Origin: Acanthosepion esculentum
Lineage: Eukaryota > Mollusca > Cephalopoda > Sepiida > Sepiidae
DNA length: 64,000 nt
Assembly (NCBI GenBank): GCA_964036315.1
Contig: OZ038517.1
Span: 52,969,288-53,033,287 of the forward strand
Direction: 5' to 3'
Shown here: piece by piece, positions 43,315-54,233 of the stretch
Numbering within the stretch: the stretch's first letter is position 1
Layout: the number at the start of each line of letters is the position of its first letter
The notes under the pieces: generated by a model
The model's input: the letters and a program-made list of their open reading frames with translations, nothing else
Told to the model about the DNA's origin: nothing
Databases searched by the model: none
Made by a program: the position numbers and the translations under genes

Positions 43315-44050
43315 TATTATATAAAGCTGACATATACATATATTCGTTGTCATGCATTCGTTTCATGTGATCATTCATAATTGCGTATAGATAAAAATTG
43401 AGCATAAAATTTTGAGAAAGAAATAAGTGTATATATTGGATATTGTGTTTATTATCCCAATATGACATTGAAGTGTATATATTGGATATTGTGTTTATTG
43501 TCCCAACATGAGATTGGAGTGTATACCTTTGATAATTTGTTTATTGTCCCAATATGACATTGGTGTGTATATATTGGATATTGTGTTTATTGTCCCAACA
43601 TGACATTGGAGTGTATACCTTTGATATTGTGTTTATTGTCCCAATATGACATTGGAGTGTATACCTTTGATATTGTGTTTATTGTCCCAATATGACATTG
43701 GAGTGTATATATTGGATATTGACACTGGAGTGTATATATTGGAAAATTTGACACTCACAGGATATATTGAGGGACAGAGGAGAACAGCACATAACCGACC
43801 TACCGAGCTGATCCAAATGGATGACGGAACAGCGTTCAGGAGAGATAGAAAAAGGACTAATTTCTTTTTATTTGATTGCAATTCATAAAGCAATTTCGTT
43901 TTATAAATTGTTTACAATCAAAATGAAAAATGAATCCATGACAAAAACGCAACCTCTCATCCTCAAAAGTGGACAAAATCCCAGTTGCATATAAAAATAA
44001 TTTCACTTGATCATTCATAATTATGTCTCCATAAATGGAGCATATATTTG
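43315..44050. repeat. 46-bp satellite locus 1 with unique flanks
   Basis: Repeat 43430-43735, about six units of CCCAATATGACATTGGAGTG then TATATATTGGATATTGTGTTTATTGT. Left block 43315-43430 and right block 43815-44000 both recur at 47.1-47.4 kb but in a different order. Confidence 0.85.
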
Positions 44051-44582
44051 TGAGTAAGAAATAAGTTGGGATTATTAGTGCGAGACGAACACAAACTACC
44101 GCAGCCAGGATTTGAACTCGTTTACCAATTCTATTTTCGGCACCTCCAAAACGTACTCACGAAATCTCCATCAAACAAGTGCTATTAATTTACTTGACAT
44201 GGCAAAAGAATAGTAATGCTTTTTCCCTATATTAAACATTGGCCTGGGGGGGGGGGCCTCATTGTTTGTTAATCGACTAGATGAAAACAAGAAACGCTAA
44301 AGAAGCCCAAAAAAGTTTTTATTTTTAATCAATGACCCAGCAAATTACACGAAAATAGCTACACCAAAATAACAAGCCTGGCAATGTCTAATTTCTACAG
44401 CTTTTGCATGACTAAAATTGTTCTTTCTTTATGATTGCTAAAAAAAAAAAAAAACTGTGTTGGAAACGAATCCATGAGAAAAACCAGTGAACAAAACTCC
44501 CATCTATAATGGAAATGACGATAACAATTAGTCGACTCGAGAAACCTATTTTCCTGAGAAACTGCCTTAAGAGATAAGGAAA

Positions 44583-45480
44583 GTGAACATGGAACAGGCT
44601 GCGCTAGGGATAGTTTCATCCAACCCCGCAAATTGCTACAAAAACATTAACCTAAATATTGGATTCATGTTCTTACATAGTCTTAGCTCTAGACTTTCAT
44701 ATGGATATCATGCATGGTGCCGACCTCATTTAGAAATATCTAAACTTTCAGCTGTATGCGATAGCATTCTCAGATCGATAGCTAAAAATGCTTTCGAGCG
44801 AATGAAGCATGTTGGGCTTGGCTGGGACTACGTCGAATCTCGCGGTCTGGCACTACAGGATCACAGACAAAGAACTGTATCAAATAATAGAAAACACATC
44901 ACTTGAGGCCTTTCAAGAGCAGCAACAACTAAAATGGATAGCACATGTAACTTGAAGAGAAAATAATGACATAATCAAGCTGTTGATTCTCCACACTACC
45001 TTCAACAAAAGGTGAGAAAGAATCGTCCTGAGTATGACGATAAACTACATCCGGCAGCAAGGGAGGTTTTCAGGAGCGTAGAACTATTTCTTATTTGTTG
45101 TTGTTCCCAGGCCCACCCTGACCCTGAGTAGTAGCAACTGTTAGAATCCTAGCTATGGGCAAATAGTTAGCCCTCAAACTATGGTCAAAGCACCACGAAA
45201 TAGCGAAAATATATTCTTATAGTAAAAATACCAGCAATACATTTTCACAGTAAAAATATTTATCAGTAATACATTTCTATAGCAAAAAAAAAAAAATGGA
45301 TTAGCCGTAATACATTTAAAAGAATATTACCAACAATATATTTTGGAAAAGAAAAAAAATTATTATTAGCAATACGTTTTTGTAAAATGAATTACTAATA
45401 CACCCAAGAAAATTAAATTTCAGCATTAAATGACCCATGAGGAGTTGATATGCCGCTAAACAAACAAGAAAAAACAACTA
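44583..45480 (+). pseudogene. LINE RT C-terminus with 3' untranslated tail
   Basis: An open frame of 107 codons: FLHSLSSRLSYGYHAWCRPH, EISKLSAVCDSILRSIAKNA. After a frame change at about 44870 it reads ELYQIIENTSLEAFQEQQQL and KWIAHVT, then a stop. The YG.HAW block followed by QQQ.KWIAHV resembles the last part of a LINE RT (clade unresolved). The tail 45100-45480 (GCCCACCCTGACCCTGAGTA, CAGCAATACATTTT repeats) gives a signature found inverted at 42.8, 41.6 and 51.6-51.9 kb. Confidence 0.7.
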
Positions 45481-45502
45481 AATGAATTACAAATAGTGTT
45501 AC

Positions 45503-46334
45503 TGTTATTGTCCAGGTTACTTGTACCACGGTGATGGTCCAAGGTAGAACCAATGAATTTTAACTCGAACACAGGTATGGAATAACACAGATATATTACA
45601 AACAGAATATGTACAAAAGAAGTAGAAGTGTTAGTAATAACAATCAGGTTAGGTTAGTCTCGACCAGTATCACTATTCCAATGTCTTACAGTAATCGTCA
45701 GACGCGACTCTGTCTGTGAATGACAGACTCACTCACTGACTGACTCACACGATGTTCAGCAACACGCCCACGTGTGTCGAATGTGGCACAAGGCCGGTTT
45801 AATGTGGGCTCAATGAGCCCGTAGGCTCAACCAAAAAATGCCCGTAGAACACGTATAAACGGGATCGGGTTGGTCGACCTCTTCGAACGAGGCTCTGCCC
45901 TTCGGCGGAGCCTCGTCCGAGTTCCTCTCTGCCCAGAGGCAGAGAGTTCGACCGGCTAGCTGAGTCGTCCAAAAAAGACTGAACTCACATGATGTTCATT
46001 AACACGCCCACGTGTGTCAAATGTGGCAAAAGGCCGATTTAATGTGGGATTTCCGAGCCCGTAGGCTCGGGCAAAAATTGCCCGTAGAACCCGTATAAAC
46101 GGGATCGGGGTGGTCAACCACCTCGAACGAGGCTCTGCTCTTCGGCGGAGCCTCGTCCGAGTTCCTCTCTGCCCAAAGGCAGAGAGTTCCCCTCTGCCTC
46201 AGAGGCAGAGAGTTCGACCGAATAGGTGAGACGTCCAAAAAGGACTGGATCTCACACTACTGCTTCCTATTGAGGCGCAGTATTTACGGTGTACGGGATA
46301 GTGCATTACTATTATGGGTACTGTTCCCATAACA
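45503..46334. mobile_element. solo LTR with GTTAC target duplication and hairpin-rich duplication
   Basis: 832 bp, TGTTATTG... to ...CCCATAACA (inverted TGTTAT/ATAACA ends), flanked by GTTAC (45498-45502, 46335-46339). The interior holds two tandem copies of a GC-richer block of about 220-270 bp (45750-45976, 45985-46255). Each copy is full of perfect short hairpins, for example CCGAGCC/GGCTCGG at 46053-46070 and CTCTCTGCC/GGCAGAGAG near 46164-46185. A related block occurs at 46.77-46.96 kb. No coding interior. Confidence 0.8.
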
Positions 46335-46535
46335 GTTACTATGAAAATTCATTAAAATGAGAAAGAAAGGGATAAGCAATAAAGTAGTAAGAGTTGCAGG
46401 ATTTGAAAAATCTATTTTCCTGAGAAGCTGAGTTATTTTTATGAACTTCAACCGGGATTAAAGCTCGGTCAGTGAAAGTCAATTGTTTTCTGTATGGAAA
46501 CGGTTGATCCCATCATCATCATCATAAATTTATAC

Positions 46536-46540
<5 letters not shown>

Positions 46541-46586
<46 letters not shown>
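46541..46586. repeat. (TA)n microsatellite
   Basis: About 46 bp of TA units between the solo LTR and the related GC-rich block. Confidence 0.95.
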
Positions 46587-46590
<4 letters not shown>

Positions 46591-46734
46591 TGGTGCAAAT
46601 GGGAATTGTGACCATGTAATTGGTTAAGAAATAACAAAACAAGAGGTTGCAGATAAATAGCGTATCGAACAGTAAATACAACAGAAGTGTGTCGCACGAT
46701 TTGGGAGAGTGTGTCGGTTGACCAGCGTTCAGTC

Positions 46735-47050
46735 TATCACTGTTATATTCATTGACCCCCCCCCCCCCACGAGGGCGCATGTGGCACAAGGCCGAGTTTA
46801 ACGTGGGTCATCCGAGCCCGTAGGCCCGGCCAAAAAAAATCCTCGTAGAACCCGTATAAACGGGATCGGGCCTGTCTACCTCCCCGGACGAAACTGCCCT
46901 TTGGCACAGCCTCGTCCAGGGTTCCTCTCTGCCTTGGAGCTTGACAGGAACTGCGAACAGTCACAGCCTCGGTAGAACAGTCTATCACTGTTCCCTCGAG
47001 GCTTACTTTTCCTACTAACTTTATAGTAAGTGGAACAGTTCGCAATAGAC
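46735..47050. mobile_element. GC-rich block related to the 45.5-kb LTR
   Basis: ATGTGGCACAAGGCCGA, GAACCCGTATAAACGGGATC and TTCCTCTCTGCC match the LTR hairpin block. It then diverges into GAACTGCGAACAG and an inverted GGAACAGTTCGC at 47033-47044. A fragment of another LTR subfamily. Confidence 0.5.
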
Positions 47051-47079
47051 TCATTAGAGGGAGGACTTCACAACAAAAT

Positions 47080-48115
47080 CGATGGCGGAACAGGGTTTAG
47101 GAAGAAATCGAAAAAAGGCTATTTTGTTTTTGTTTCATTGCAATTAATAAAGCAATTTCATCTTATAAATTGTTTACTATCACAACGAAAAATAAATCCA
47201 TAGCAAAACTCCAGCCTCTTATCTCAAAAGTGCACCTAATCCCAGTTTCATATAAGATTGATTTATAAGATTACATCTTAAGTCCATTCGCCTGTCATTA
47301 TATAGTATTATATAAAGCTAACATATACATATATTCGTTGTCATGCATTCGTTTCATGTGATCATTCATAATTGTGTATAGATAAAAATTGAGCATAAAT
47401 CTTTGAGAATTAAATAAGTGTATATATTGGATATTGAGTTTATCGTTCCAATATGACATTGGAGTGAATATATTAGATATTGTGTTTATCGTTCCAATAT
47501 GACATTGGAGTGTATATATTAGATATTGTGTTTATCGTTCCAATATGACATTGGAGTGTATATATTGGATATTGTGTTTATCGTTCCAATATGACATTGG
47601 AGTGTATATATTGGATATTGTGTTTTGTCGTTCCAATATGACATTGGAGTGTATATATTGGATATTGTGTTTATCGTTCCAATATGACATTGGAGTGTAT
47701 ATATTGGATATTGTGTTTATCGTTCCAATATGACATTGGAGTGTATATATTGGATATTGTGTTTATCGTTCCAATATGACATTGGAGTGTATATATTGGA
47801 TATTGTGTTTATCGTTCCAATATGACATTGGAGTGTATATATTGGATATTGTGTTTATTGTTTAATGCTTGAGATCAAGTAAATTTGTGCTACAATCCTG
47901 TTTGAAAAATAAAACAAGTTTGTTGTCTCTGAGTACGTGGAACAGGTGCTTGCAAACCGGACACTTTCCGGTTGACTGATGTAGACGACCCAGCGGACAA
48001 AAACTGAATAGACAAAATCCAAGCCCCTTATCCCAAAAGTGGACAAAGATTCTTGTATTAAAATGACATATAAATTTATATTCCTTGTTATGCATGCCTT
48101 TTAAGTGATCATTCA
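47080..48115. repeat. 46-bp satellite locus 2
   Basis: About ten units (47415-47865) of CCAATATGACATTGGAGTGT then ATATATTGGATATTGTGTTTATCGTT. Most steps are exactly 46 bp. It is preceded by blocks shared with locus 1 (47080-47270 and 47310-47415) and followed by another related block at 47995-48115. Confidence 0.88.
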
Positions 48116-48121
48116 TAATTA

Positions 48122-48570
48122 TCTATATAAATAAATGCGAATGTCAGTGTGTCACACTTTTTCGACTTTACTCCTAGAGGCTACCCAGCATATCATACCA
48201 TTTTGGAATCAGTCCGATTCCGTCACCAAATTAAAAACATTCCGGCCCGGATTCGGACCCGCAATCCCGAAATTTTAAGTTCACAAGTTTTCCTTACTGC
48301 GATTGATTTTGGATTCCACTATTTTGCCTTCTACAGATAAAAGCAATTAACGAACACAACTCTAACTTTCAATAGCTCATGTTCAAATGAAAACAAAATG
48401 TTCACAATTTACTGTATTTCCAAATAAAATTGTCTATTTTTTCAACTTTACTCCTAGAGGCCGTAGCCCGGCATATCATACCATTTTGGAATCAGGCCGA
48501 CACCGTGAGCAAATATAGAACATTCCAGCAATCCTGAAGTTTTCACTACTGCGATTGTTTTCGGTAATTT
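48122..48570 (+). mobile_element. possible Helitron 5' end with duplicated block
   Basis: A TCTATATAAATAAATGCGAA start after A is typical of Helitron 5' ends. A block with CTTTACTCCTAGAGGC and GCATATCATACCATTTTGGA occurs twice (48165-48300, 48445-48570). No 3' hairpin or CTRR found. Confidence 0.4.
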
Positions 48571-49085
48571 TTTACGTGATTTTTTACGAATTTTTCTGTA
48601 CGCTAACAATTTTCATAACTTGGAAATACATTTGGGAATAACCGAACTGAACTGCGAAATCCAGCGAAAGTCACCCATGAAATAAAAATAATTGTTTGTG
48701 TGGAAAGTAAGGACCTACGGACATCAAATTGTCTTTAAATTAAGTGGCGACAAAAGAATTATCATTGAACTTTTAAAAGGATCGTTTAGAGCCTGTTTGA
48801 CGACACCTGTTCTAGACAAAGCTTAACTTAGTAAATAATAATTAAGTTGCTTTCTCTCACCTGATTTTGTCTTCTATAGGACGATATTGGCGATTATAAC
48901 TCGTTACAGTTTCTCTTTTTTTGTTACACTTGATTTGTTGGGCATTCTTGAGAAAGTGGGGTTGTTTCCCTTTGGTTTCACCACAATTTGAAATTCGAAG
49001 TTGTCCTTCTGGTAGACTGTCATCCAAGGCTAGAGAGTCAAGTCTACCAGAAACAAATAAACTATTTCCATGGTGAGCTTTTGTC
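48571..49085. other. unassigned spacer
   Basis: No feature supported. Confidence 0.35.
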
Positions 49086-49099
49086 AATGCTAATAAAGA

Positions 49100-49405
49100 T
49101 ATGACTATATTCTTGACGCACGAGGGTCGTTCAAAAGGTTCTAAGCCTCACTCAAGAGTTGAAGAAACAAGACATTTTTTCATCATTTTTCAATATAGTT
49201 CCCTCCCTGACATCAATGCACTTAATCCAATGATGCATTGCAATCTCATCATCACGGAAGAAGGTATCGTCCTGCTTCTCTAAAAAAACCCTCCTCGGCA
49301 CATATGATCTCATCATTGTTTCCAAAATGGCGACTACGCAGGTGAGATTTGAGTTTAGGAAGCAGGAAGAGGTCAGATTGAGCTAAGTCGGGTGAGTAAG
49401 GACTA
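49100..49405 (-). pseudogene. mariner-like transposase remnant (third lineage)
   Basis: The minus strand, in shifted frames, gives YSPDLAQSDL with FLLPKLKSHLR, then GFLEKQDDTF, MHHWIKCIDVREG and TILKNDEK. YSPDLA.SD carries the third catalytic aspartate of DD34D mariners. The end GAGGGTCGTTCAAAAGGTTC is a mariner-type terminal repeat. Diverged from both the 54.3-kb and the 39.9-kb copies. Confidence 0.65.
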
Positions 49406-49560
49406 GGAATCCTTAAATATGGAAATATATCGAATATGTGAGTGTAGCATTGTTAGAAAACTAGTTTTAAAGGTTGTGAACCCATAAATTCGGGAAGTAC
49501 CCGACAGAAATAAATGACTTTATAACTGGCACCCATAACTTAGTTGAGATAGAGCAATTC

Positions 49561-50075
49561 GACGTGGTGTAATGGTTAACAAGCTTGTCTGGCTAGATCA
49601 ATTATGATTGAATAGTGGGTTCGATCCTCTCTGAGTGCTCCAATACTTTCGGCCTTGTGTCAGATCTAAGCTATGCTTACAAAATTGTTTAGGGCGCTTC
49701 GACGTGGTGTAATGGTTAGCAAGCTTGTCTCGCTAGATCAATTACAGCTGAATAGTGAATTCGATCCTCACTGGGTGCCCCATACTCTCGACCTTGTGCC
49801 ACATTTCAGCTAGGCTTAGAAAATCATTTGGACACTTCTATGTGGTGCAATGGTTAGCAAGCTTGTATCGCTAGATCAATTACGACTGACTAGTGAGTTC
49901 GATCCTCACTGGGTGCCACATACTTTTGGCCTTGTGCCACATCTCAGCTACACTTAGAAAATTATTTGGACACTTCAACGTGATGTAATGGTTAGCAATC
50001 TTGTATCGCTAGATCAATTACAACTGAATAGTGGGTTCGATTCTTACTGGATGCTCCATACTTTCGGCCTAATTA
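49561..50075 (+). repeat. tandem tRNA-like units, about 138-140 bp
   Basis: Four units starting near 49561, 49701, 49839 and 49977. Each has TGGTGTAATGGTTAGCAAGC (A box) and TTCGATCCTCACTGGGTGC (B box). In unit 3 the T-arm is perfect: GTGAG (49893-49897), loop TTCGATC, CTCAC (49905-49909). The presumed acceptor strands do not pair well, so these are tRNA-like SINE heads or pseudogenes, not clean tRNA genes. The linker carries TTGTGCCACATYTCAGCTA. Confidence 0.78.
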
Positions 50076-50457
50076 GTTGTGATTTTTTCTGTGACTTTTT
50101 TTCCTAGATAAAATTATGACTTTTTTCCTGTGAGTTTATTATCGACCACGAGCCCTCTTTACACTGCTATTTAACTCATCGCTGAGTTGGTGGGTCATGC
50201 CTTCCCTAAGGGCATCAGTTTGAAAGTGAATGCAAAAGACTAGACCGGGATTTTGAACTAGTTTCGTCGATATCACTTACTGTGTCGATAGATGTTACAC
50301 TAACCACATATTAACCAAACCAAAATCAGAAGAAAGAAAAAATGGCGGCGTGCAAAGAAAAATGCTGCTTGTTTAAATTTTCATTCAGTCAATAAATAGA
50401 TTCTACTTACGAAGGATTGACTTAAACTTGAATAGAAACCAAGTTTTTATATTCAGG

Positions 50458-50488
<31 letters not shown>

Positions 50489-50720
50489 GGTTTTTAGTAT
50501 GTTTGCTTTTCTTCCCTAGGAGTAGAATGATAAAAAAGAAAAAGAAAAAGCTGAACGTAAATCAGTGGCCAAATAACCTTACAATGCTTCCCCAAGTGAC
50601 TTACTGTCGAGTTACTAGGCTATTACAACAGTACAATTAAGTGCTCTTAGAATGTTCTAACAAACTGCGGGCAAGTCGATAAATTGTACTAGATATTTAC
50701 TCCGTCTAGCATCTCTTTAT
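50076..50720. other. spacer with poly(T)
   Basis: No gene seen. T-run at 50465-50488. Confidence 0.4.
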
Positions 50721-50759
50721 TCATTTATTTGATAGCAGCTGTTATAAATTTTATATGTC

Positions 50760-51545
50760 TATATAATAAATGGCCACCAACAAGTTTTGATTTTCAATAT
50801 ATTTTTATGGTAAAACTATTAGCAACGCAATTGCATTCATTACATAATATATTATTATTATTCTTTCGGGTATGCTTCCATCGATTCCTGACCGCCGACA
50901 ATCCCTTTCTTCTGATTTTCCGTATATTTCTATAGTAAAATTATTACCATACAATAATCCTGTTTTATCAGTAATGCTAGTTTTAATGTCTGACCACTAA
51001 CAATCACTATCGACGCATTTTTATAATTAAATCATTAGCAATAATTGCGTTATTCTCTCAGTAACACTTGCGTTAATTCATGACCCCTGACAATCCCCCC
51101 GTTATTATTTTTAAGGTATTCCTATAGGGAAATCATGAGCAATGCATTTACATTATTCATATAGTAACCTTATTCTCTCAGTAACACTTGCATTAATTCC
51201 TGACCCATGACAATACATTCTTTATTATTGTTAAGGCATTCTGAAACCATTAGCAATGAATTTATATTATTCAAATAGTAGCCTTGTTCTCTTAGTTACG
51301 TTTGAATTAATTCCTGACCATTGATAATCCCTTTATTATTCTTTAGGTATTTCTACAGTGAAACCATCATAGCCATATTCTATTCGTAATGCCCTAATTA
51401 ATTCTTGACCACTGACAATCCCTTTGTTATTGATTGCTTGTATTCCAATAGTAAAATCATCATAGCCATATTAATTTATCAATTCTTGGATTAATTCCAA
51501 ACCATTAATTATCCCTTACTTTCTCATTTTAATGTCTTTTTATAG
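50760..51545. repeat. degenerate tandem repeat, about 90-120 bp
   Basis: Units marked by CTGACCACTGACAATCCCTT variants at about 50890, 50990, 51080, 51200, 51315, 51408 and 51498, each followed by TTATTNTTTAGGTATTTCTA and AGTAAAATCATTAGCAAT. The GTAAAAYYAT.AGCAAT part resembles the LINE tail at 45.2 kb, so this is probably another array grown from a LINE 3' end. Confidence 0.7.
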
Positions 51546-51589
51546 TAATACTATTTCTAATCTAATTCATGTAGTTGTTTTTTTTTGTT

Positions 51590-51945
51590 TGTTTTTTTAC
51601 TGGCATATCAACTTCTTATGGGTCATTTAATGCTGGAATTTAATTTTCTTAGGAGCATTAGTATTTTTTTTATTTAAAAAATATATATTTTTTTTACTAT
51701 GAAAATGTATTGCTAGTATTTTTACAATAATTTTTTTTTATACTTTCATATTATTTTGACCAAGTTTGGTGAAGGGGTTAACTATTTGGCCACAGTTAAC
51801 ACCCTAACAGGTGCTACCATCCGGGATCAGGGTGAAGTTGGTAACAACAGCAATTATGTAGTAGTTACAAGCTCCTCAAAACCTCCCACTCAGGGGACTT
51901 ACTGCAGGATGTAGTTTATCGCCATACCCAGGACTATGTAATTCA
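51590..51945 (-). mobile_element. LINE 3' tail
   Basis: Inverse of 45035-45470: GCATATCAACTTCTTATGGG at 51603, CGGGATCAGGGTGAAGTTGG near 51822, and GGATGTAGTTTATCGCCATA at 51915, which is the inverse of the RT 3' end near 45045. Confidence 0.72.
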
Positions 51946-52039
51946 TTTACATTATACATCTAATAACGCTGTACTATCAGTAACACTTACATTAATTCCT
52001 GATCCCAGACGGACGGTCGTTCCAACGGGCCTCAACGGG

Positions 52040-52189
52040 AACAGTTGGTATGGTGTTTGCTTGACAACCTAACTGTCAGGGTTTCAATTCTCGGTAGTGG
52101 ATGCGCACTGCTGATGAGTCCCAAATATAGGGCGAAACGGCCGTCCAGTACTTTCTGCATTCTGTAGAGGTTTCAGACTCGATGAATCA

Positions 52190-52192
<3 letters not shown>
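52040..52192 (+). mobile_element. tRNA-hammerhead SINE, copy 3 (most complete)
   Basis: tRNA-like part: A-box-like GTTGGTATGGTGTTTGC (52043-52059); an anticodon-arm-like hairpin TGACA/TGTCA with a 7-nt loop near 52061-52077; B-box-like GGGTTTCAATTCTCGG near 52079-52094. The hammerhead starts five bases after this. The element runs into (TA)n at 52193. The tail CAGACTCGATGAATCA matches copy 1. Confidence 0.72.
52099..52162 (+). ncRNA. type I hammerhead ribozyme, intact core (copy 3)
   Basis: Outer stem I GGATGC (52099-52104)/GCATTC (52157-52162). Inner stem I GCACTG (52105-52110)/CAGTAC (52146-52151), one mismatch. 5-nt bulge TTTCT. CTGATGA core 52111-52117. Stem II GTCC/GGGC (52118-52121, 52130-52133). 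GAAA 52134-52137. Self-complementary minimal stem III 52137-52144. GTC triplet ending 52145. The layout is identical to copy 1, with the catalytic A13 present. Confidence 0.85.

Positions 52193-52250
<58 letters not shown>
52193..52250. repeat. (TA)n microsatellite
   Basis: Lies directly between the tRNA-hammerhead SINE and a Jockey tail. Confidence 0.95.
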
Positions 52251-52251
<1 letters not shown>

Positions 52252-52253
<2 letters not shown>

Positions 52254-52715
52254 CTGTTAGCATAGAATTTATGTGCTACATCTAGCCAGTTCAGCTATAA
52301 ATTGGTGTGACCTCGACGCCAGTCGAGTGCTACGCTTGAAGTCATAAGGACTAGATACCCTAGGGAAGAATTACCATGAAAGTATTTACAGAAAAGACAC
52401 AGAGAACCAACTGATAATTATCTCTTTCGATTGCTGCGGAAGGCATGAGAAGATTTTTTTCTAATGAAAACTAGATTAAAGAGTTTGTCGAAAATTGTTC
52501 ATAATCAAAGCCTGTTGAAGTTTATTCAAAAGGAATCAAAGTGATGCCTGGTAAGCAGTATAAAGTCATTGCAACTAATGGTGAATATATTATTGAATAA
52601 ATTATAATTTAATCGCTCCTTCAGAATGTTTCTCGTTTTTTATTATTCTTTCACACTCAGTAACCCATTATGTGTTCATGGCTTTGCTGCCTTGTCTGGG
52701 TGATATATTTAAAAA
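52252..52715 (-). pseudogene. Jockey-type LINE C-terminal fragment
   Basis: The minus strand at 52375-52255 reads YDFKRSTRLASRSHQFIAEL then ARCS and KFYANS, the segment before the RLWNSLP block in other copies. The rest toward 52715 is decayed tail. Confidence 0.65.
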
Positions 52716-52804
52716 AAGAATTAAATGCATTTTTATAAATATTCAAAATGACGACGAGGTAAAAAAGTGAGTTTGTTTTCTTGGGATAGCCTATACTGAC
52801 CGTC

Positions 52805-53017
52805 AGTCAGTTATGTGCCATGTGCGATACACGCTTAGGCAGATTTTTTTCCCGCAGTAGCTTGCCATTTCTTTCTGTGGTAGACCAGTTACCATCCAAG
52901 GCAAATGAACCCGGTCTGTCCCGCTATTTATCCATAGCTAGGGGGAGAAGAAGAGGATCTATACCTTTCCCAAGGGTATTAGGACGTAAGTGAATGTAAT
53001 GGATTCTAATGGAAAGT
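52805..53017 (-). mobile_element. tRNA-derived SINE, head missing
   Basis: Body of the 5.29-kb SINE family (CATAGCTAGGGGGAGAAGAA, GTAGACCAGTTACCATCC) without the tRNA-like part. Followed at once by a second copy in the same orientation. Confidence 0.75.
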
Positions 53018-53021
53018 CAGT

Positions 53022-53302
53022 CAGTCAGTTATGTGCCATGCGTGATACACACTTAGGCGATCATGTATCTTTCGATACATGACTGATGAGGCAGATGTTT
53101 TCCTGCAATAGGTTAACATTTCTTTCTGCAGTAGACCAGTTGCCATCCAAGGCTATAGAACCAGGTCTGTCCTACTATTTAGAAAGAAGATTCATACCTT
53201 GCCCAAGTGTATTAGCATGTAAGTGAATGTAATGGGTTCGACTGGAATTCGAACTCGGCTCTCCGATTTCTCAAACCGAGCTGCTTTCCATTACCCCACC
53301 GT
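53022..53302 (-). mobile_element. tRNA-derived SINE, near full length
   Basis: Same family with the tRNA-like end retained: the reverse complement has GGGGTAATGGAAAGCAGCTC (A box side) and GAGTTCGAATTCCAG (B box). Adjacent tandem copies suggest insertion at or next to the first SINE. Confidence 0.8.
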
Positions 53303-53309
53303 AGAACAA

Positions 53310-53960
53310 ATAAAAATAAAATAAATACAAGTAAAAATAATTCATCCAAATAAAGTAAGCAATAAACAAATTAACAAACCAATAACCGTTAGAATAGACT
53401 TCAACAATCAATCCAAAAATTGGAGAAGAAAATAGTTACAACTGCTATATAACGATAAAAAAATGACTATGTTACTCAAAAACCGAAAACCCAATAGAGT
53501 AAATAAAAATATACAAAATAAACAAATAAATAAAAATTAAGTAAAAATTAATCCAAATAAATAAATTAACAAATTGCTCCCGCTAAAATAACCGTTAGAA
53601 CTACTAAAAATAAACATACATAAGCAAAAACAAGTAAAAATGATCTATCAAAATAAATAAAATGATAAACAAATTAAAAACTGCCCCCGCCAAAATAGCA
53701 GAATAGATTACGGCAATCAATCCAAAAATTAGACGAATAAATAGCTTTACTTTCCCAGACCAAAACAAACTATTAAATAAGCGACCTAAACAAATCCCCC
53801 ATTTTTTTACTATGATAATAAAACATCGAAAACCGAAAAGAATAATAAATATGTAAAATAAAAAAATGAAAATAAATAAGTAAATTAACCCAAATAAATA
53901 AATAAACAAGCCACTCCCGTCAAAATAATCGCCAGAATGGATTACCCACAATGCAATACT
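53310..53960. repeat. A-rich degenerate tandem repeat
   Basis: Recurring CAATCAATCCAAAAATTRGA (53405, 53718) and AATAACCGTTAGAA (53382, 53588) within AATAAATAAA-rich sequence. The unit is about 200-300 bp and irregular. A hydrophobic 115-codon minus ORF here is a composition artefact. Confidence 0.55.
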
Positions 53961-54142
53961 GACTCATATATATAAATAGTCGACAAAAATCCAACACTCG
54001 CTGCCTGACGATTGCGTCTAGCATGAAGCAGCCTGTCGCCTCTGAGTGTTGACTTCAATTTTCACTTTTATATTTATAGTTACATACGCTCTATCCTTGA
54101 TATAGAGCACTTTATTCCATAAATATAGCACACCTTAAAACT

Positions 54143-54150
<8 letters not shown>

Positions 54151-54231
<81 letters not shown>
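54151..54231. repeat. (CT)n-(TA)n microsatellite, mariner insertion site (left)
   Basis: (CT)n 54150-54172 then (TA)n. The mariner begins two bases after its TA target. Confidence 0.95.

Positions 54232-54233
<2 letters not shown>

Noticed and set aside
49561..50075. Functional tRNA gene cluster
   Set aside because: Promoter boxes and T-arm are good, but the acceptor strands do not pair in most units, so I call them tRNA-like only.
52805..53302. CTGATGAGGCAG string in the SINE body as a hammerhead core
   Set aside because: No stem II or GAAA follows; it is just part of the SINE consensus.
53604..53951. 115-codon hydrophobic minus ORF
   Set aside because: A product of AATAAATAAA-type sequence. 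No motif, no start context, and degenerate tandem repeat beneath it.
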